Positions 14,253-17,184 of a stretch of 17,184 nt of DNA are shown here, piece after piece. Source of the stretch: CAZEIW01 sp964512305 (GTDB lineage: Bacteria; Pseudomonadota; Gammaproteobacteria; Burkholderiales; Burkholderiaceae_F); contig CAZEIW010000178.1 of the NCBI GenBank assembly GCA_964512305.1, forward strand, positions 1 to 17,184, given 5' to 3'. The position numbers and the translations under genes were made by a program. Under the pieces are notes generated by a model. The model was not told the DNA's origin and did no database searches. It saw only the letters and a list, made by a program, of their open reading frames with translations. The stretch's first letter is position 1; each line of letters opens with the position of its first letter.

Positions 14253-15995
14253 ATGCGAAAGCTCCGTAGCGTCAAGCTGTCCGACGTCGACGATCTGCGC
14301 GGGAAGCTGCACTTCTGCGCCGAGACCGGCCAGATCTGGCTGCACGAGCACCGCATGCTGCTCGTCCACGCCGAAGCGCAGGCCGCGCTGCGCAAGGAGC
14401 TGATCGACACGCTCGGCATGCGCCGCGCACAGGGCCTTTTGACCCGGATGGGCTACGCGTCCGGCGTGCGGGACGCCGAACTGGCCTGCGCGCGCAACGT
14501 GAACGCAAGCGATCTCGAGGCGTTCATGACCGGCCCGCAGCTGCACACGCTGGAAGGGATCGTCCGCGTCTCGCCGGTCAGGGTGGAGCTCGATCGCGCC
14601 GCCGGCACCTTCTACGGCGAGTTCATCTGGGAGAACTCGTGGGAAGGCCAGTGGCACCGCCACTTCTTCGGCATCCACAGCGAGCCGGTCTGCTGGACCC
14701 AGATCGGCTACGCGTGCGGCTACACCTCCGCGTTCATGGGCCGGCCGATCCTCTACAAGGAGGTGGAGTGCGTCGGCATGGGCAACGACAACTGCCGCAT
14801 CATCGGCAAGCCGATCGCCGAGTGGGACGATGCGGACGAATACAAGTGGCTCTTCACGCCGGAATCGATCGCTGACCAGCTGCTCGACCTTCAGACCCAG
14901 GTCGTCCAGCTGCGGTCGACGATCGGCGCGCAGGAAAAGCCGCCGTCGGACATGACAGGCAATTCGCCGGGCTTCCGCGCCGCCTGCGACCTGCTGAAGC
15001 TGGCCGTCAACAACCGGATCACGGTCCTGCTGCTCGGCGAGACCGGGGTCGGCAAGGAGATGTTCGCGCGCGCGCTGCACGAGACCGGGTCGCGCCGCGG
15101 CCGGCCGTTCATCGCGGTCAATTGCGCCGCCATTCCGCCCGATCTCATCGAGTCGGAGCTGTTCGGCGTCGAGAAGGGCGCGTACACGGGCGCCCAGGTG
15201 TCGCGGCCCGGGCGCTTCGAGCGCGCCGACGGCGGCACGCTGTTCCTGGACGAGATCGGCGACCTGCCTCTGGCCGCCCAGTGCAAGCTGTTGCGGGTGC
15301 TCCAGGAAGGCGAGCTCGAGCGGCTGGGCGACCAGAAGACGCGCAAGATCGACGTCCGGGTGGTCGCGGCGACCAACACCGATCTGCGGCAGCTGATCAC
15401 GGCGGGCCGCTTCCGCTCGGATCTCTACTATCGGCTCAACGCCTACCAGATCAACATCCCGCCGCTCAGGGAGCGCAAGGAAGACATCTCGCTGCTCGCC
15501 AAACGGTTCCTCGAGAAGTATTCGGTGATCCACGCGAAGAAGCTGCGCGGGTTCACGGACAAGGCCAAGCGGGCGCTGCTCACCTACCACTGGCCGGGCA
15601 ACATCCGCGAGCTGCAGAACATGGTCGAGCGCGGCGTGATCCTGGCGCCCAGCGGAACGCGGATCGAGGTCAACCACCTGTTCTCGTCCTGTCCCGGCGA
15701 CCAGCCGGGCGAGCTCGGGCTCGACAGCAGCGGCGCGATCGGGCTCAACGGCTCGCCCGCCGGAGCGAACCTGTGCGACACCGTCTTCAACGGCATCATG
15801 ACCCTCGACCAGGTCGAGGCGATGCTGCTGGAGACGGCCGTCGACAAGGCGCGCGGCAATCTTTCCGCCGCGGCGCGCATGCTCGGCCTGACCCGCGCCC
15901 AGCTCGCGTATCGGCTCAAGCGGCTGCACGAAGGCGACGGCGCCTCGGCCCAGCCCGGAGCCGCCGACCCGACGACGCTTCAGTCCACGCCCTGA
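14253..15995 (+). CDS. Sigma-54-dependent phenol-responsive activator (XylR/DmpR/MopR family)
   Basis: A 580-residue regulator. Residues 1-205 form the XylR-N/V4R effector domain, followed by a short linker (about 206-232). The AAA+ domain has Walker A GETGVGKE (262-269), a GAYTGA loop at 309-314 (Tyr variant of GAFTGA) that contacts sigma-54, and Walker B TLFLDEIGD (329-337). A Fis-type helix-turn-helix lies at about 537-558 (LSAAARMLGLTRAQLAYRLK). With a constant offset of eight, all MopR ligands are present: phenol-binding His98 and Trp126 (His106 and Trp134 in MopR) and zinc-binding Cys147, Glu170, Cys173 and Cys181. It is divergent from the phenol operon and presumably activates it when phenol binds. 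Its ribosome binding site is weak. The next gene overlaps its stop. Confidence 0.95.
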   Translation: MRKLRSVKLSDVDDLRGKLHFCAETGQIWLHEHRMLLVHAEAQAALRKELIDTLGMRRAQGLLTRMGYASGVRDAELACARNVNASDLEAFMTGPQLHTLEGIVRVSPVRVELDRAAGTFYGEFIWENSWEGQWHRHFFGIHSEPVCWTQIGYACGYTSAFMGRPILYKEVECVGMGNDNCRIIGKPIAEWDDADEYKWLFTPESIADQLLDLQTQVVQLRSTIGAQEKPPSDMTGNSPGFRAACDLLKLAVNNRITVLLLGETGVGKEMFARALHETGSRRGRPFIAVNCAAIPPDLIESELFGVEKGAYTGAQVSRPGRFERADGGTLFLDEIGDLPLAAQCKLLRVLQEGELERLGDQKTRKIDVRVVAATNTDLRQLITAGRFRSDLYYRLNAYQINIPPLRERKEDISLLAKRFLEKYSVIHAKKLRGFTDKAKRALLTYHWPGNIRELQNMVERGVILAPSGTRIEVNHLFSSCPGDQPGELGLDSSGAIGLNGSPAGANLCDTVFNGIMTLDQVEAMLLETAVDKARGNLSAAARMLGLTRAQLAYRLKRLHEGDGASAQPGAADPTTLQSTP

Positions 15996-16462
15996 TGCCG
16001 AAAGGGCTGCCGACGCGGGTCGCCGACTACGTTGCCCGCAACCACGTGATGACACTTGCCACCCAGGGCCCCGAGGGCCCGTGGGCGGCCGCCGTCTTCT
16101 ACGCCAGCGACGGCTCGAGCCTCGTCTTCCTTTCCTCGCCGGGCAGCCGCCATTGCCGCAACCTGGCGCAGGATCCGCGCTGCGCGGCGACGATCCAGCA
16201 GGACTACGAGGACTGGCCGCAGATCAAGGGCATCCAGCTCGAAGGGCGGGTCGACGAGCTGCATGGCGACGAAGAGAGCCGCGCCAGGCGCCTGTACGCG
16301 GAGAGATTCCCGATCGCCGGCCCGATCGCCGGGGCGCCGCCCGCCATCGTCAGGGCACTGGCGAAGGTCCGCTGGTACCGGCTGCGCCCCGCGCGCCTTT
16401 ACTTCATCGACAACAGCCTGGGCTTCGGCCACCGCGAGGAGATCGATCTCGAGGGGGCGTGA
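15995..16462 (+). CDS. YhbP/UPF0306-like pyridoxamine-phosphate-oxidase-fold protein
   Basis: A 155-residue protein with a split-barrel flavin-binding-like fold. The strands VMTLATQGPEGPWAAAVFYA, then LVFLSSPGSRHCRNLAQDPR and IQLEGRVDEL, are typical of the PNPOx superfamily. YAERFPIAG and the terminal FIDNSLGFGHREEIDL resemble the E. coli YhbP/UPF0306 pattern. By family it may bind FMN or a related cofactor; no enzyme activity is established for this branch as far as I know. Its ATG overlaps the regulator's stop (TGATG), so the two are probably co-translated. This suggests a tie to phenol control or flavin/redox status, but that is inference. A hairpin follows directly at its stop. Confidence 0.82.
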   Translation: MPKGLPTRVADYVARNHVMTLATQGPEGPWAAAVFYASDGSSLVFLSSPGSRHCRNLAQDPRCAATIQQDYEDWPQIKGIQLEGRVDELHGDEESRARRLYAERFPIAGPIAGAPPAIVRALAKVRWYRLRPARLYFIDNSLGFGHREEIDLEGA

Positions 16463-16488
16463 GGCGAGCGCGCCGCCGCGCCTGCCTC
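16461..16488 (+). terminator. Probable terminator hairpin after the regulator unit
   Basis: GAGGC (16461-16465) pairs with GCCTC (16484-16488), and GCGCG (16468-16472) with CGCGC (16477-16481), around the loop CCGC. A short GTTT follows rather than a long T-run. It begins inside the stop codon of the YhbP-like gene. A rho-independent or attenuating role is plausible. Confidence 0.45.
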
Positions 16489-16648
16489 GTTTGCGTGTCG
16501 CCCGACGCCATGGGACGGTCTAGCCACGCGCGGATTATCCGTGCAAGCTCGTGGTTCGGAACCCCTCGCCGTATCGGTTTCACCGCGTCCGTCCGGGCGT
16601 GACGTAAGTTCTCCGAGGGTTCCACCCGAACCTGTCCGGCCAGATCGA

Positions 16649-17182
16649 ATGATGCGTTTGATCCGCGGCGCCCTGGACCGCCTGTTGTTGGTCGCGGGGA
16701 TTCTGGCCGGCGGCTGCGTGCCGAGCTTCATCGCGCAATATCGACAGCGCGTCGGGGGGCGCCTGGATCAGGTGATGCGCGACCTTGCACCCTTCGAGCA
16801 GATCGCGCACCGCGACTTCGGCGGCAGCCTCGAGGCGCTTGTTCAGCATCACCGCGACAGCCTCGACCGGGCCTTTCAACAGGAAGGCGCCGCGATCCAG
16901 CAGATGCTCGATGCCTTGGCACGACTGCGCGAGGCCGTCGCGGGGCTCGACACGAACCTGTACGGCCAGTTCGCCTGGCTGCTGCGGCACGCGGATCCCG
17001 ACCTGGTCCAGGCGACATGGTCGGCCTGGCAGCCCGCGTTCGACCTATCGCCGAATGGCCTTGTCTTCGCGGTCCTGGCCGGGGTGGCGCTATGGCTGCT
17101 CTTCCTGGTGATCTGGTTCGGCGCAGCGGCCTCGGTGCGTCGGTTGCTGGGCGCCCGCGCGCACTACCGCCGGCGGCGTTGA
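16649..17182 (+). CDS. Two-helix membrane protein, probable DUF2937 family
   Basis: A 177-residue protein with a hydrophobic N-terminal segment (about residues 8-28), a long polar and largely helical middle (about 30-125, with REAVAGLDT and many Gln/Glu/Arg), and a strong second membrane segment (about 137-160) ending in an Arg-rich tail. The pattern, with the QYxQRxGGxLDxV motif after the first helix, fits DUF2937, whose function is unknown. The start could be either of two adjacent in-frame ATGs (16649 or 16652); the ribosome binding site is weak. A longer reading from 16541 would add a Pro/Ser/Arg-rich leader and is not favoured. The stop is two bases before the window edge. It is separated from the upstream gene by 186 bases containing a hairpin, so it is probably an independent unit. 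Confidence 0.65.
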   Translation: MMRLIRGALDRLLLVAGILAGGCVPSFIAQYRQRVGGRLDQVMRDLAPFEQIAHRDFGGSLEALVQHHRDSLDRAFQQEGAAIQQMLDALARLREAVAGLDTNLYGQFAWLLRHADPDLVQATWSAWQPAFDLSPNGLVFAVLAGVALWLLFLVIWFGAAASVRRLLGARAHYRRRR

Positions 17183-17184
17183 CA

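Noticed and set aside
14154..16055. A 633-codon open reading frame antisense to the regulator
   Set aside because: Its composition is typical of a GC-rich antisense shadow. The plus-strand protein has complete sensor, AAA+ and helix-turn-helix motifs.

Overview
This is a GC-rich window of roughly two-thirds G+C. It most resembles a facultatively anaerobic or phototrophic proteobacterium, probably a betaproteobacterium of the Thauera/Azoarcus/Rubrivivax kind. That placement is inference, resting on three things: a Tat-exported high-potential iron-sulfur protein, a gap-pgk-fba block, and a phenylphosphate synthase/UbiD cluster behind an XylR/DmpR/MopR-type phenol regulator. No rRNA, tRNA, CRISPR array or insertion sequence was seen.

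Layout. (1) 1-201, minus: the start of a lipoprotein gene cut by the window edge. (2) 482-790, plus: a HiPIP, preceded by an FNR-like box and followed by a strongly palindromic spacer (814-892). (3) 1091-4396, plus: gap, pgk and class II fba, tightly spaced, serving glycolysis, gluconeogenesis or the Calvin cycle. (4) 13932 down to 4502, minus: nine co-directional genes with gaps of at most 44 bases and three 4-base overlaps. In transcription order they are phenylphosphate synthase protein 1 (phospho-His subunit), protein 2 (ATP-grasp subunit), a UbiD-family (de)carboxylase, a Tm-1-like/UPF0261 protein, a Nudix hydrolase, a CBS-CBS-ACT-like protein (synthase protein 3), a UbiX flavin prenyltransferase, a metallophosphatase and class I fructose-bisphosphatase. 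(5) 13933-14252: a divergent control region with a canonical -24/-12 sigma-54 promoter facing the operon. (6) 14253-16462, plus: the sigma-54-dependent regulator and an overlapping YhbP-like flavin-fold protein, then a hairpin. (7) 16649-17182, plus: a two-helix membrane protein, probably DUF2937.

How it fits together (inference from known families). Phenol is sensed by the regulator, whose zinc and phenol ligands are all conserved relative to MopR. The regulator drives the -24/-12 promoter at 14014-14028. Proteins 1, 2 and 3 convert phenol and ATP to phenylphosphate. The UbiD protein, with prenylated FMN made by UbiX, would carboxylate it to 4-hydroxybenzoate. Compared with the Thauera aromatica system, no second UbiD-type subunit and no gamma or HAD-type delta subunit is visible here. 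Instead the operon carries a UPF0261 protein, a Nudix enzyme and a metallophosphatase. This altered composition is the most interesting part of the window. The cluster may be a streamlined or variant phenol-carboxylation system; the missing subunits could also lie elsewhere in the genome.
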